Shown: piece after piece, positions 16,541-25,544 of the stretch
Position numbering within the stretch: position 1 is the stretch's first letter
How the letters are laid out: the number at the start of each line of letters is the position of its first letter
Made by a program: the position numbers and the translations under genes
Notes under the pieces: model-generated
Database searches by the model: none
The model's input: only the letters and a program-made list of their open reading frames with translations
Told to the model about the DNA's origin: nothing
Assembly: GCA_937911865.1 (NCBI GenBank)
Contig: CALDSK010000325.1
Coordinates: forward strand, 1-64,000
Direction of reading: 5' to 3'
Length of the DNA: 64,000 nucleotides
From: an uncultured Synechococcus sp.
GTDB lineage: Bacteria > Cyanobacteriota > Cyanobacteriia > Phormidesmidales > Phormidesmidaceae

Positions 16541-17374
16541 TTAGGGCAGCCAGGGATATTGGCTAAAATCAGGCGGACGCTTCTCTAGAAAGGCCTGTTT
16601 TCCTTCTGCGCCTTCTTCACTCAGGTAATAAAGTAGCGTCGCGTTCCCTGCGAGTTCTTGTAGGCCAGCTTGTCCATCGCAGTCTGCGTTGAAAGCGGAC
16701 TTTAAGCAGCGAATGGCGATCGGGCTCTTTTGTAAGATTTCCTGAGCCCATTGAATCCCTTCTGCTTCAAGCTGATCAATGGGGACGACTGTGTTTACCA
16801 AACCCATAGACAGTGCCTGCTGTGCGTCATACTGGCGACAGAGGAACCATATCTCACGAGCTTTTTTTTGCCCAACAACGCGAGCAAGGTAGCTAGCGCC
16901 AAATCCGCCATCAAAGCTGCCAACTTTCGGTCCCGTTTGACCAAAAATGGCATTGTCAGCCGCGATGCTCAAGTCGCAGATGAGGTGTAGAACGTGTCCG
17001 CCGCCGATGGCATATCCAGCGACCAGCGCAATCACCACCTTGGGCATAGAGCGGATAAGACGTTGCAGGTCTAGAACGTTTAGCCGGGGCACACCGTCCT
17101 CGCCAACGTATCCAGCCGCTCCACGGACGCTTTGATCGCCGCCAGAACAAAAGGCATATTTGCCATCTGTATGAGGCCCCATCCCCATCAGCAAGATTAC
17201 GCCGATACGATTATCTTCTCTGGCATCGCAGAAGGCGTCGTACATTTCGAATACTGTTTTGGGCCGAAAGGCGTTGCGCTTGTGGGGACGATTGATGGTG
17301 ATTTTTGCGATGCCATCAGCTTTGTGATAGAGAATGTCTTCGTAGGTTTTGGTGGACTGCCAGGAGATGGGCAT
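16541..17374 (-). CDS. menB: 1,4-dihydroxy-2-naphthoyl-CoA synthase
   Basis: A 277-residue crotonase-fold enzyme. It has the MenB signatures ITINRPHKRNAFRPKTVFEM, FCSGGDQSVRG, the oxyanion-hole segment VAGYAIGGGHVLHLICDL, GQTGPKVGSFDGGFG and the C-terminal FLEKRPPDFSQYPWLP. It closes the naphthoate ring from o-succinylbenzoyl-CoA; in cyanobacteria the pathway leads to phylloquinone, the A1 acceptor of photosystem I. Other men genes are not in the window. A divergent hemJ gene starts about 150 bp away. The length is normal for the family. Confidence 0.95.
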   Translation of the reverse strand: MPISWQSTKTYEDILYHKADGIAKITINRPHKRNAFRPKTVFEMYDAFCDAREDNRIGVILLMGMGPHTDGKYAFCSGGDQSVRGAAGYVGEDGVPRLNVLDLQRLIRSMPKVVIALVAGYAIGGGHVLHLICDLSIAADNAIFGQTGPKVGSFDGGFGASYLARVVGQKKAREIWFLCRQYDAQQALSMGLVNTVVPIDQLEAEGIQWAQEILQKSPIAIRCLKSAFNADCDGQAGLQELAGNATLLYYLSEEGAEGKQAFLEKRPPDFSQYPWLP

Positions 17375-17524
17375 AAGTATTTCCTGTAACGTTAAGAACC
17401 TATGAGTTAGGCGATCAAAATATTAGGCGCTAGCGGAAAATAAGATAAATCTCTTCCCTAGAAAGTTATTAAGAGAAGGTCATTTTAGTCCCCACTCAGC
17501 TCCTTATTGCGGCAATTCGTTTTC

Positions 17525-18124
17525 ATGGCTTATTACTGGTTTAAATCGTTTCATATCATCGGTGTCGTGGTCTGGTTTGCAGGCCTGTTTTATCTGGTGC
17601 GCCTGTTTATTTACCACGTGGAAGCAGAGCAAGAACCAGAACCTGCTCGCAGTGTTTTGAAGAAGCAGTACGCCATCATGGAAACGCGCCTGCTGAAAAT
17701 TATTACGACGCCAGGGATGATCATGACGCTGATAATGGCAGGCGGTCTGCTGTGGCAGCGGCCGGATGTGCTTCATGAGACCTGGATGCACGCCAAACTA
17801 GGGTTCGTCGCGTTGCTGATGGCTTACCACATGTATTGTGCAAAACTGCGTAAGCAGCTGGCTGTAGGTGAGTGTAAATGGAGTCCAAAACAGCTGCGAG
17901 CGTTGAATGAAGGGCCTACGCTGTTGCTGGTGACTATTGTGATGCTGGTGATCTTTCAGAACAGCTTTCCGACCGGTGTTACGACGTGGCTTATTGCAGG
18001 GCTAGTGTTGTCTTTTCTGATCACGATTCAGCTATATGCGCGTAAGCGACGCTTGGATAAAGAGCGTGAGGCCGCCGAACAGATTGAGGCCTCAGTAGGC
18101 GAGCAAGTATTGCAAAATTCTTAA
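17525..18124 (+). CDS. hemJ: Protoporphyrinogen IX oxidase HemJ
   Basis: A 199-residue integral membrane protein. The first helix (YYWFKSFHIIGVVVWFAGLF) carries the conserved His, followed by YLVRLFIYHVEAE, a loop with LEI-like METRLLKIITTPGM, the W-MHAKLG helix with the conserved Lys, and two more helices. HemJ oxidises protoporphyrinogen IX to protoporphyrin IX, feeding heme and chlorophyll, and is the form used by most cyanobacteria in place of HemG/HemY. ATG 17525 is preferred over TTG 17507. The tail (after about 175) is charged and cytoplasmic. Confidence 0.93.
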   Translation: MAYYWFKSFHIIGVVVWFAGLFYLVRLFIYHVEAEQEPEPARSVLKKQYAIMETRLLKIITTPGMIMTLIMAGGLLWQRPDVLHETWMHAKLGFVALLMAYHMYCAKLRKQLAVGECKWSPKQLRALNEGPTLLLVTIVMLVIFQNSFPTGVTTWLIAGLVLSFLITIQLYARKRRLDKEREAAEQIEASVGEQVLQNS

Positions 18125-18288
18125 GCTTCGCTTACTCGCTTTTGGTGACTGTGCAAATATATCGAAAGATACAGTTGACTTTGGAAATATTCGTTAACAT
18201 ATGTTTACGCCGCTGACTTCTGGGGCCGAAAAGGCTTAGGAGTCAGCTGTCGAAGCGATAACCAAAGAGATAACCGAGGAAAATCAAC

Positions 18289-18435
18289 ATGGAAAACAAC
18301 GTAGAAAGCAAAGTTGGATTCACTAAGTTTGCTGAGACCTGGAATGGTCGTTTGGCAATGATTGGGTTTGTATCTGCGCTCGCAGTCGAGTTTGCGACTG
18401 GAAACGGCATTTTGGCTCAGCTAGGCCTGATGTAG
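18289..18435 (+). CDS. High-light-inducible one-helix protein (HLIP/SCP)
   Basis: A 48-residue single-helix protein. FAETWNGRLAMIGFVSALAV is the chlorophyll-binding ELIP/HLIP motif (ExxNGRxAMxGF). HLIPs dimerise in thylakoids, bind chlorophyll a and carotenoid, quench excess energy and accompany chlorophyll synthase and PSII repair. A good ribosome site (GAGGA) lies 8 bp before the ATG. A TTGACT at 18175-18180 could be a -35 box, with only a weak -10 after it. A clean terminator follows, so it is monocistronic. A 13-bp tandem duplication begins on its stop codon. Confidence 0.92.
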   Translation: MENNVESKVGFTKFAETWNGRLAMIGFVSALAVEFATGNGILAQLGLM

Positions 18436-18454
18436 TTCTGCGATGTAGTTCTGC
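18429..18454 (+). repeat. 13-bp tandem duplication at the HLIP stop codon
   Basis: Two identical 13-bp units (GATGTAGTTCTGC) are followed by a partial third. The first unit contains the HLIP stop codon TAG. Confidence 0.9.
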
Positions 18455-18493
18455 GATGCCGTGTTTGCTGCTTAGTAGCAATAGGCAATCAAG

Positions 18494-18524
18494 AAAGGCT
18501 CAGCGATTTCGCTGAGCCTTTTTC
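18494..18524 (+). terminator. Rho-independent terminator of the HLIP gene
   Basis: A perfect 12-bp stem (18494-18505 with 18510-18521), ATTT loop and a following T run. It lies 58 bp after the HLIP stop and before the convergent 118-aa gene, and it could serve both strands. Confidence 0.92.
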
Positions 18525-18562
18525 CGTATCTTTAGTTTTGGTTTGGTCTAGCTGATTAAAGA

Positions 18563-18919
18563 TTATGAATTGTACGGCCAGCAGGTTTCTTCTTCTAGAT
18601 CATCTTCTGTCCCTTGTTCGGCTGGGGCTTGCCAAGTTGCCATTGGCCTCAGCTCGGATGGAATCTCATCGTCTGGGTCGAACTCCAGCTGGGTTTCGCG
18701 CAGGCCTAAGTATCCAGATTCTGCGAAAGAAGTCAGCATTCTTGTCAAAGCAATCCAGACACGTTCTTCAAATTCCCATTCCTTACTGAACGGCGCGCGA
18801 TCAGCGATAGATTTTAGCGCCCAAAAATAGCTGTTGCGAACGATAGGGCCGTTCTTTTTGTAGGGAGGAACGTCGTCGTTGTGCACAAAGAGGACGCCAT
18901 TGTCGATTCTAGCTCGCAT
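18563..18919 (-). CDS. Conserved-looking protein of unknown function, 118 aa
   Basis: A soluble 118-residue protein. The N-terminal part (VLFVHNDDVPPYKKNGPIVR, NSYFWALKSIADRAPFS, EERVWIALTRMLTSFAESGY) is compact and helix-rich; the C-terminal 35 residues are acidic and probably disordered (DDLEEETCWPYNS). No family is recognised. It starts 68 bp from the divergent ABC ATPase gene. Clear codon structure and the flanking terminator support it as a gene. Confidence 0.65.
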   Translation of the reverse strand: MRARIDNGVLFVHNDDVPPYKKNGPIVRNSYFWALKSIADRAPFSKEWEFEERVWIALTRMLTSFAESGYLGLRETQLEFDPDDEIPSELRPMATWQAPAEQGTEDDLEEETCWPYNS

Positions 18920-18987
18920 GGTGAGATTGATTGCTATAGGCTGGTTATGGGCACGGTGTCTGGGATAAATCTGGTTGGAATAGCGTT

Positions 18988-19842
18988 ATGGTTGCGGCAG
19001 TTTCTCTTCAAAACGTTCACAAAGTCTATAACAATACCTGCGTTGTAAACGACTTGTCGTTAGCGATTGAACCTGGTGAAATTTTTGGGCTGCTAGGTCC
19101 AAACGGCGCGGGAAAGTCAACAACGATTCGAATGTTGACGACGTTAGCTAGGCAAACCCAAGGAGATATCGTGGTAGCTGGCTATGATGTGAGCCGTCAG
19201 CCTGCGCAAGTCCGCCAGCAGATTGGTGTGGTGCTTCAGCAGGTGAGCGTAGATATGGATATGACGGTATGGGAGAACATGGAATTTCATGGTCGCATGC
19301 ATCATATTCCAGCGGCTCAGCGACAGAAAGATATTGAGCGATGGTTGGGCTATGTGGGACTGAGCGATCGCACCACAGATAAAGTCAAAACGCTCTCAGG
19401 CGGCATGAAGCGCCGACTCCAAATCGCTAGAGCCCTACTCCATAAACCCAGCATTTTATTTCTTGATGAACCGACCGTAGGCCTCGACCCGCAAACGCGC
19501 AGACGGCTATGGGAAATTATTCGAGAGCTAAACCGCGAGCATAAGATGACGATGCTGCTCACAACTCACTACATGGAAGAAGTGGAGTATTTGTGCGATC
19601 GCATTGGCATCATGGACCAGGGACAGCTTATTGAAAGTGGCACTCTGTCTGAGCTGCGACAGAAGCACGGTGAAGGCATTGTGATGAAGCAGCAAGGCGA
19701 CCGCTGGGAGTATGTGTTTTTCCCGACGCTTGTAGAAGCTAACCGATACCTTGACGCACAGTCAGACAAAACGGGTATGATGACGCGACCTGCCAATTTG
19801 GAAGATATTTTTGTTGAGCTGACAGGGCGTAATCTGGACTAA
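18988..19842 (+). CDS. ABC transporter ATP-binding protein (DrrA/CcmA type)
   Basis: A 284-residue ATPase. Walker A GPNGAGKST, Q-loop VVLQQVSVDMDMTVWEN, signature LSGGMKRRLQIARALL, Walker B ILFLDEPTVGLD and the H-loop in LLTTHYMEEVEYL are intact. The C-terminal extension (about 225-284) and the LSGGMKRRL form place it with ABC-2-type exporters of the DrrA/NodI group. No permease gene follows; scpB is next after 75 bp, so the membrane partner must lie elsewhere. The substrate cannot be inferred. Confidence 0.9.
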   Translation: MVAAVSLQNVHKVYNNTCVVNDLSLAIEPGEIFGLLGPNGAGKSTTIRMLTTLARQTQGDIVVAGYDVSRQPAQVRQQIGVVLQQVSVDMDMTVWENMEFHGRMHHIPAAQRQKDIERWLGYVGLSDRTTDKVKTLSGGMKRRLQIARALLHKPSILFLDEPTVGLDPQTRRRLWEIIRELNREHKMTMLLTTHYMEEVEYLCDRIGIMDQGQLIESGTLSELRQKHGEGIVMKQQGDRWEYVFFPTLVEANRYLDAQSDKTGMMTRPANLEDIFVELTGRNLD

Positions 19843-19917
19843 GTCAGTTGCAACGCTGGTAAATCGTTAGCAGCAGTAGGTTAGCAGTAGTATATGTAGT
19901 ATATTAGGAGCGCAGAT

Positions 19918-20682
19918 ATGTCTCGGCTGGCCAACAAAATCGAAGCGATTCTTTACCTTAAAGCTCAGCCTTTAAAGATTGCTCAGATTGCAGAGTTTGC
20001 CCAGTGCGATAAAGAGAGTGCTGAAGAAGGTCTGATTGCCCTAATGGGCGAATATGCTCACCGCGAAGGTGCATTAGAAATTGCTGAAACCGAAGAGGGC
20101 TATGCGCTACAGCTGCGAGAGATTTACAAGCCGCTGGTAGATACGATTGTGCCTTTGGACATTGGACTAGGCGCACTACGGACATTGGCTGCTATCGCGC
20201 TGCGAGGGCCGATAGCGCAGAGCGAACTGGTGGAGGTACGCGGTTCAAGCGTGTATCAGCATGTCCCTGACCTGGTAGAGCAAGGCTTTGTCAAAAAGCG
20301 TCGGCAGGCCGATGGACGCTCTTCCTGGCTCCAGGTAACTGAGAAGTTCTATCAGCATTTTGAAATTGATAAGCTACCAGAAATCGATAGCCTTAGGCTG
20401 CCCAAGCAAAAAGATCTGCCGCTGGATACACCCTCCGGTGCGGATCTTACTGCTGGTGAGCAGCGACTGGAAGCAGAACCTCTAGCTAGCGATGAGGTCG
20501 TTGATGAAATCTTGAAGGCTGAAGACAAGCCTGCTCTAGAAAAAGAGCTAGCGTCAGAAGATGCGGCGATAAAAGATCTGGCATCAGAAGATGCGGCACC
20601 AGAGACCGCTGAGACAGAAGCTGCTAGTGTTGCCACGGCGTCACCAGCTGAAGATTCTGAAAATTCGTCGATGGCTGAGTAG
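19918..20682 (+). CDS. scpB: Segregation and condensation protein B
   Basis: A 254-residue protein whose first 160 residues are the two winged-helix domains of ScpB (LANKIEAILYLKAQPLKIAQ, IAETEEGYALQLREIYKPLV, LAAIALRGPIAQSELVEVRG, then LVEQGFVKKRRQADGRSSW). ScpB dimers bind the kleisin ScpA and the SMC ATPase in chromosome condensation. From about residue 165 the tail is acidic and repetitive (two ASEDAA-containing units) and probably disordered. A strong AGGAG precedes the ATG. It is spaced 75 bp from the ABC ATPase, possibly cotranscribed. Confidence 0.88.
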   Translation: MSRLANKIEAILYLKAQPLKIAQIAEFAQCDKESAEEGLIALMGEYAHREGALEIAETEEGYALQLREIYKPLVDTIVPLDIGLGALRTLAAIALRGPIAQSELVEVRGSSVYQHVPDLVEQGFVKKRRQADGRSSWLQVTEKFYQHFEIDKLPEIDSLRLPKQKDLPLDTPSGADLTAGEQRLEAEPLASDEVVDEILKAEDKPALEKELASEDAAIKDLASEDAAPETAETEAASVATASPAEDSENSSMAE

Positions 20683-20983
20683 AGATATCTATATTGAAGA
20701 TCCTATGAAAAGCCTATTACCCCTCTCCTCCCTAGGCGCGAACTTCCTGCCTAAGATTTATTGCTAGTCACTTAAAAATATTTGCAATGACAGTTGGCTG
20801 AGTGTCTTGACCTGCCGAAGCTTAAGAAAATGTCTATAGTGTGCATTATTAGCTAAGCTATAACTAGCAGCTGGCTTTGAACCATAGATTTTTTTAAGTG
20901 TTTGTTTACGCTTCTTTATGGAGATCTACCGGTCCTAGTTTTTGTTTCAGCGGCTAAGCTAAGGTCAGTTATTTAGCATTTAT
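20683..20983. other. Intergenic region before the DUF760 gene
   Basis: About 300 bp of mildly AT-rich sequence. It should contain the DUF760 promoter but no convincing -35/-10 pair, RNA gene, repeat or frame is visible. Confidence 0.45.
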
Positions 20984-21364
20984 ATGGTTTTCAATCCTGA
21001 AAGTGCAGACTTCATCAGCCTGAGTCCTGAGGACGCGAAGGCGAACGAACTTCTGAATTACCTGCAACATCAACCGCCTGAGGTCCTTTCGCGGGTCGCA
21101 CAGTCAGTCAGCGGTGAGATTAAACAGATTATCTCTCACAATGTTCAGGGGCTAGTTGGTGTCTTGCCTTCGGATGGTTTTAATGTTCAAGTCAGCACCG
21201 ACCGAGAAAACCTGTCGGGTCTGCTCGCCTCGGCCATGATGACCGGTTACTTTTTGCGGCAAATGGAGCAACGTATGGAGCTAGAGACTCATCTGTCTGG
21301 TTCGTTAGATCTTGACTCGATGGGGCTCAACAAAGATGATTCAGACTTCGACGTAGAGCCCTAG
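20984..21364 (+). CDS. DUF760 family protein
   Basis: A 126-residue soluble protein. NELLNYLQHQPPEVLSRVAQ, IISHNVQGLVGVLP and LASAMMTGYFLRQMEQRMELE are the hallmarks of DUF760, a family limited to cyanobacteria and plastids; plant members have been linked to chloroplast regulation. The last 25 residues are acidic. It is a single gene with a strong shared terminator. The molecular function is unknown. Confidence 0.85.
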   Translation: MVFNPESADFISLSPEDAKANELLNYLQHQPPEVLSRVAQSVSGEIKQIISHNVQGLVGVLPSDGFNVQVSTDRENLSGLLASAMMTGYFLRQMEQRMELETHLSGSLDLDSMGLNKDDSDFDVEP

Positions 21365-21417
21365 CTCGGTTACTCAAATGAGTGCCTAGGATCTATTCGC
21401 GTCTATTCGAGAGCGAT

Positions 21418-21466
21418 AAAACAAAAGAGTGAGATTGACAATAAATCAATCTCACTCTTTTGTTTT
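21418..21466. terminator. Bidirectional terminator, 21-bp perfect stem
   Basis: Arms 21418-21438 and 21446-21466 are perfectly complementary around a 7-nt loop (CAATAAA). The outer ends are A-rich on one side and T-rich on the other, so it gives a U run in both directions. It sits between the convergent DUF760 and HtrA-family genes. Confidence 0.93.
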
Positions 21467-21522
21467 GAGCCGTGCTTAATAATGTACCTAGTAGTACAGT
21501 AGTACTCAATGACTGACAAACA

Positions 21523-22788
21523 TCACTGAAGCTCTTGAGGCAAGGCGGTTGGCCGAACGCTGATGCTTTCAGGCTTACCATTACGAATGACTTTAACCTT
21601 AAGGTCTGCTTCGAGCCCACCATTCTCTACTTGAGACTGTACATCAGTCACATCAAGGATAGTTTCGCCGTTGATTTCTTTAATCACGTCGCCACGCTTT
21701 AGTCCTGCGGTCTCTGCTGGCGTTCCTGGCATCACGCGTACGATAACGACGCCTCGTTCTTCCTTGATAGTGACATTTGCTTCGCCGTCGCTATTAATGC
21801 GATCGCGCATTTCCTCATCCAGATTAACCATCTGGATGCCAAGATAAGGGTGCTGAACCTCTCCGGTTTCAAATAGCTGATCTGAAATCCGCTTCGCCGT
21901 TTCGATCGGAATAGCAAAACCCAACCCCTGCGCATTTGCTCTAATTGCAGTGTTCATGCCGATAACTTCGCCATTGGCATTAAGTAGGGGACCACCCGAG
22001 TTGCCAGGGTTGATAGCCGCATCAGTTTGAATGAACTGCACGCGCTTATCAGCAATACCGACTTGAGTGCTCGTCCGATCTAGCGCGCTGATAATACCCG
22101 CTGTCACGGTGTTGTCTAATCCAAGCGGGTTGCCGATGGCGATCGCCCACTGTCCAGGGGATAAATCATTGGTGTTCCCCAGCGGTGCGACGGGTAAATC
22201 TGTCGCTTCAATTTTGATGACAGCAACATCGGTGACAGGGTCTGTTCCCCTCACTTCACCTGTAAAAGTCCGACCGTCTTTCAGCGTTACGCTGACAGTG
22301 TCTGCGCCTTCAATCACATGCGCATTAGTGAGTAGTTTGCCGTCCGCGCTCAGAATAAAGCCTGAGCCTGTTCCTTGCTCTACCCGTTCAGGGAGCTGTG
22401 GTGCTTGGGGTGCTTCTTGGGGGAGCTGGCTAGGGGCTTCATTCCCAAAAAAACGCTTAAACAGTCGGCGATCTAAAGGATCGGACGGATCGCTGACAGA
22501 TCGCGAAGCGTCAATTCTGACAACGCTGGGTCCAACTCGGTCGGCCGCACTGGCAATAAAGTTCGAATCTACAGGTAGTGGTGTAGCCGTCGATGGCTGT
22601 GCGATCGCCTCTTGCGCTGTCTGTATGACTGATGGCAAACGCTGTTCTGCCGTTTGATCTGTATCGCGGCTACCGATATGACTCCCAAAATAAGTATGGC
22701 CGACCCAGCCCGCGCTAGTGCCAAGTAATAGTAGGGTCCCACCGAGCCCGAGGTGTTTAGGAGAAACCCCCATTTTTGCTATCCCCAT
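21523..22788 (-). CDS. HtrA/Deg family serine protease (HhoA/HhoB/HtrA type)
   Basis: A 421-residue protein with an N-terminal membrane anchor or signal (LGLGGTLLLLGTSAGWVG), a trypsin-like domain with the triad His157 (LTNAHVIEG), Asp187 (DPVTDVAVIK) and Ser264 (NPGNSGGPLL), and one C-terminal PDZ domain (about 320-410, VMPGTPAETAGLKRGDVIKE). Cyanobacterial Deg proteases act in the periplasm, lumen or outer layers on damaged proteins under light and heat stress. The three paralogues HhoA, HhoB and HtrA cannot be told apart here without alignment, so no symbol is given. Confidence 0.9.
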   Translation of the reverse strand: MGIAKMGVSPKHLGLGGTLLLLGTSAGWVGHTYFGSHIGSRDTDQTAEQRLPSVIQTAQEAIAQPSTATPLPVDSNFIASAADRVGPSVVRIDASRSVSDPSDPLDRRLFKRFFGNEAPSQLPQEAPQAPQLPERVEQGTGSGFILSADGKLLTNAHVIEGADTVSVTLKDGRTFTGEVRGTDPVTDVAVIKIEATDLPVAPLGNTNDLSPGQWAIAIGNPLGLDNTVTAGIISALDRTSTQVGIADKRVQFIQTDAAINPGNSGGPLLNANGEVIGMNTAIRANAQGLGFAIPIETAKRISDQLFETGEVQHPYLGIQMVNLDEEMRDRINSDGEANVTIKEERGVVIVRVMPGTPAETAGLKRGDVIKEINGETILDVTDVQSQVENGGLEADLKVKVIRNGKPESISVRPTALPQELQ

Positions 22789-23107
22789 TCTGTAGTCAGT
22801 GCCAAAAGTATAGAGTCGTTCTCCCCACTTTAGCGATCCTTTAACCTTTCTTGTGCCCTTTACAATGAACTTACATTGAAGAACCCGCCGTGGACTTACT
22901 GTCAGCTTGGACGAGGATGCCTATGTCCATACTTTCCTCACCTTTTACTAACTAGCAGGCTAAAGTACCCACATTGTAATATTTCTAGCTTCTGCGGCAC
23001 GTGTCTTCAAAATACATCCTGAAACGACGTCAGCTGGAATGAAAGAGCCAATACTTCTTTGCTGCACCGATACGCTAGCATCAACCATAAGTAGTGACGT
23101 TATTTCT
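22789..23107. other. Intergenic region upstream of the LysM/LytM-like gene
   Basis: About 320 bp between divergent genes. An in-frame ATG at 23039 could extend the downstream protein by 23 residues. No repeat, RNA or clear promoter is recognised. Confidence 0.4.
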
Positions 23108-24076
23108 ATGTCTTGGTTCCGCTTCTACTCTGTTGTCTTTAATAAAAGCCGCCTGAATGAAAACTACCTAAAGAAAAGGTTTTCCTTCGTTGGCTTATCT
23201 TTGGCAACCTTATCTTTGGCAACTGCAATCAGCAGTTTGGCTGTTGGGCTACTTCCTTCGGGCCACTCTCAAATGGCGATCGCAAGTGAAGGTTGCCCTG
23301 CTGCCTTAGAAAGTTTTCGCCGACACACCACAACCGATAGCGAGACTTTGACTAGCATTGCAGCTAATTATGGTTTGTTTCCAGAAACGCTTGCTCGTTT
23401 CAACCCTGACGTAGCTGACTCAACTTCTACAGCTCTTTCAGCAGGCACGGAGTTGATAGTGCCGCCTTTCAATGGTCGGGTAATGACAGTAGCGCAAGGT
23501 GAGAGCTGGCCGTCGCTAGCTGAGCGGTATGGCAGCCGCCCAGATGTGCTGTTTGAAGTGAATGGTTGCGTGAGCGAAGTCCCCGACCGTATTTTTATCC
23601 CAGGTGCTATGCCGATTGCGCCCACGGCTAGTGGTCCTAGCAGCCGTCAGCTGGACGGCTACCCGTTGTCGCAAACAGCAGATATTGCACTGAGCTACGG
23701 CTGGCAGCCTCACCCCAGCAAAGACGAACTGGTTTTTTATAGTGGATTGACCTTCTCGGTTCCAACCCCGATGGATGTGCAGTCGGTAGGGGCCGGAACA
23801 GTCGCCTTTGTCGGTGATCGTGAGGGCTATGGTCAGCTGCTAGTTATTAACCATGAGCAGGGTTTACAAACCCGTTATGCGAACTTAAGTGATATTTCGG
23901 TTTCAGTTGGGCAGTCTGTATCAGAGTCGATGGTGGTAGGTGCTGTTGGTGCGTCTACAGAGGAGTCTGAAGAGACTGCGTCCACTTTCTTGTATTTTGA
24001 AGTGCGTACCAACTCAGCTTCTGGTTGGGTTGCGCAAGATCCAGGTAAGTATTTGCCTGCTTTGGAGCTTCGATAG
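23108..24076 (+). CDS. LysM plus degenerate LytM (M23-like) exported protein
   Basis: About 322 residues. A hydrophobic N-terminal helix (FSFVGLSLATLSLATAISSL) acts as signal or anchor; two LysM-like modules follow (ETLTSIAANYGLFPETLARFN and VAQGESWPSLAERYG), then a C-terminal M23 fold (GAGTVAFVGDREGYGQLLVI, NHEQGLQTRYANLSDISVSV, FLYFEVRT). The zinc ligands are not conserved: the HxH before FEVR is replaced (TFLYFEVR), YAHLS is YANLS, and the HxGxD entry motif is interrupted. It is thus probably an inactive LytM domain acting as an amidase activator (EnvC/NlpD style) or scaffold. ATG 23108 is favoured but 23039 is possible. Confidence 0.75.
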   Translation: MSWFRFYSVVFNKSRLNENYLKKRFSFVGLSLATLSLATAISSLAVGLLPSGHSQMAIASEGCPAALESFRRHTTTDSETLTSIAANYGLFPETLARFNPDVADSTSTALSAGTELIVPPFNGRVMTVAQGESWPSLAERYGSRPDVLFEVNGCVSEVPDRIFIPGAMPIAPTASGPSSRQLDGYPLSQTADIALSYGWQPHPSKDELVFYSGLTFSVPTPMDVQSVGAGTVAFVGDREGYGQLLVINHEQGLQTRYANLSDISVSVGQSVSESMVVGAVGASTEESEETASTFLYFEVRTNSASGWVAQDPGKYLPALELR

Positions 24077-24302
24077 CCTTGAGATATCTACCCTGATGTC
24101 TACCCTGTAGAACATTTACGATAAATGTTTACTTTTGTAGGGTGTTTAGGTACAGCTACGGATACGGCTCGGTGAAAGGAGGTGATAGGTTTTCATCTCT
24201 TTTAAAGCAGAAAAGCTAGCTTTAAGCTAGCCAATCGTTCGATATGCCTCTACAATTCCGATAACTTTCGGAAAAGAGGTTCTCCAAAGGAACCCTTTGC
24301 AT

Positions 24303-25496
24303 ATGACTAGGCCGCCTGAGAGATTGAATAATATGAAGCTTCCTATTAACAAAATTCCTGCCAAATTCCAGGATATGAAGCTTCCGAGTATTAAGCCTGG
24401 TGTTATGCCCATAAATCGCCTGTCTCAAAAGCTGCTAAAAAGTCGTTTGCTCAAGCCGGTTGCAAAGTCATTATCCGTTAGTGATTCTGGCAAGCCTGCG
24501 CAGTCCATTGCGGAGATGGAAGCCTCTAAAGGTACAAAGTTATTTCTTAATCTGCTGTTGGTCAGGCCCTGGGTTCTGGTGTTGGGCTTTTGGCTTTTGG
24601 CTATGGCGATTGGCAGCGTTGCCCTTGATGGCATGCTCAGCCCTCGTAAGCTGAAGATGGCGCTACCGGAACCAGCCGCGCCAGAAACGTTGGTTCCTAA
24701 AACAAGCTCTCTGATTAGTGTTGCTCAAAGTGCTGAAGAGCTGGCTGCTGACGGAGCCGCTGCCGACGAGGCAGAGAGTGACGCGCCGGGTGAATCGGCT
24801 AGCGAACTCGGTGACGACGCGACGAGCGTAGAGTCAGGTCGTGACTCAGGTCTGCCACTGCTCCCATTGGCAGTTTTAGTCGGGACTTGTGCAGCGGGCT
24901 CTCTGGCAATTTCAAGGCGGCGAGCTGTGATGCGAATGGCGGTTGCCAGAGCTCAAGGGCGATCGCATCAAAGCCGCCTTAAAGTTAGCGCCAATGGCAG
25001 ACCCAAAGTCAGTGCCAAAAGTGTCAAAGGAAAGACCCCAAAAGTGACAGTGGCAGGTGCTTCCATGCGTTCAGCTCAGCCTGCTCAGCGTAAAGCGGGT
25101 CGCCTGGCTAACAATGGAAAAACTGTTCCGTTCAATGTCATGGCAAAGCGTTCATCGGCTTCGAGACTGAAGCTGAAAAAGCAGCGGCAGCGGGTGAAGC
25201 AGAGTGAAACTGCTGCTGCCAGACAAAATGGCCACAGCAGCCGAGTGCTGGCTTCTAGAACGAACGCTCAAAAGACTGCTGCTTCGGCTCCGGCTCAATC
25301 TTCTCCTCAGTCTACTCGGTCTCTACGGGGTGGACGGCCTTCTAGGCGTCAGGTTAGACGCGCTTCTGTACGTGCGGCCAGCCGTCGTCAGCCTATGGTG
25401 AGTGTGGTGCCAGCAAATGAATCTCACGCTCTAGATTGGAATAGAGGAAGTCTGGCTCATCAGCTAGATGTTCGCCCTCAGCGCTCAGCGATGTAA
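24303..25496 (+). CDS. Basic two-helix membrane protein of unknown function
   Basis: About 397 residues. Two hydrophobic helices (LFLNLLLVRPWVLVLGFWLL near 80-105 and LPLLPLAVLVGTCAAGSLAI near 180-200) flank an acidic Ala/Glu/Asp loop. The C-terminal half is very rich in Arg, Lys, Ser, Ala and Gln (SARLKLKKQRQRVK-like stretches, RSLRGGRPSRRQVRRASVRA) and is likely disordered and nucleic-acid or polyanion binding. No family is recognised. The first 60 residues are also basic, with repeated KLPxxK units. ATG 24303 is used; 24333 is an alternative. Confidence 0.6.
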   Translation: MTRPPERLNNMKLPINKIPAKFQDMKLPSIKPGVMPINRLSQKLLKSRLLKPVAKSLSVSDSGKPAQSIAEMEASKGTKLFLNLLLVRPWVLVLGFWLLAMAIGSVALDGMLSPRKLKMALPEPAAPETLVPKTSSLISVAQSAEELAADGAAADEAESDAPGESASELGDDATSVESGRDSGLPLLPLAVLVGTCAAGSLAISRRRAVMRMAVARAQGRSHQSRLKVSANGRPKVSAKSVKGKTPKVTVAGASMRSAQPAQRKAGRLANNGKTVPFNVMAKRSSASRLKLKKQRQRVKQSETAAARQNGHSSRVLASRTNAQKTAASAPAQSSPQSTRSLRGGRPSRRQVRRASVRAASRRQPMVSVVPANESHALDWNRGSLAHQLDVRPQRSAM

Positions 25497-25544
25497 TTTT
25501 TTCGATGTCAGTTTTACTGAAGGTGGGTTGGGTGTCTTGAGGAC

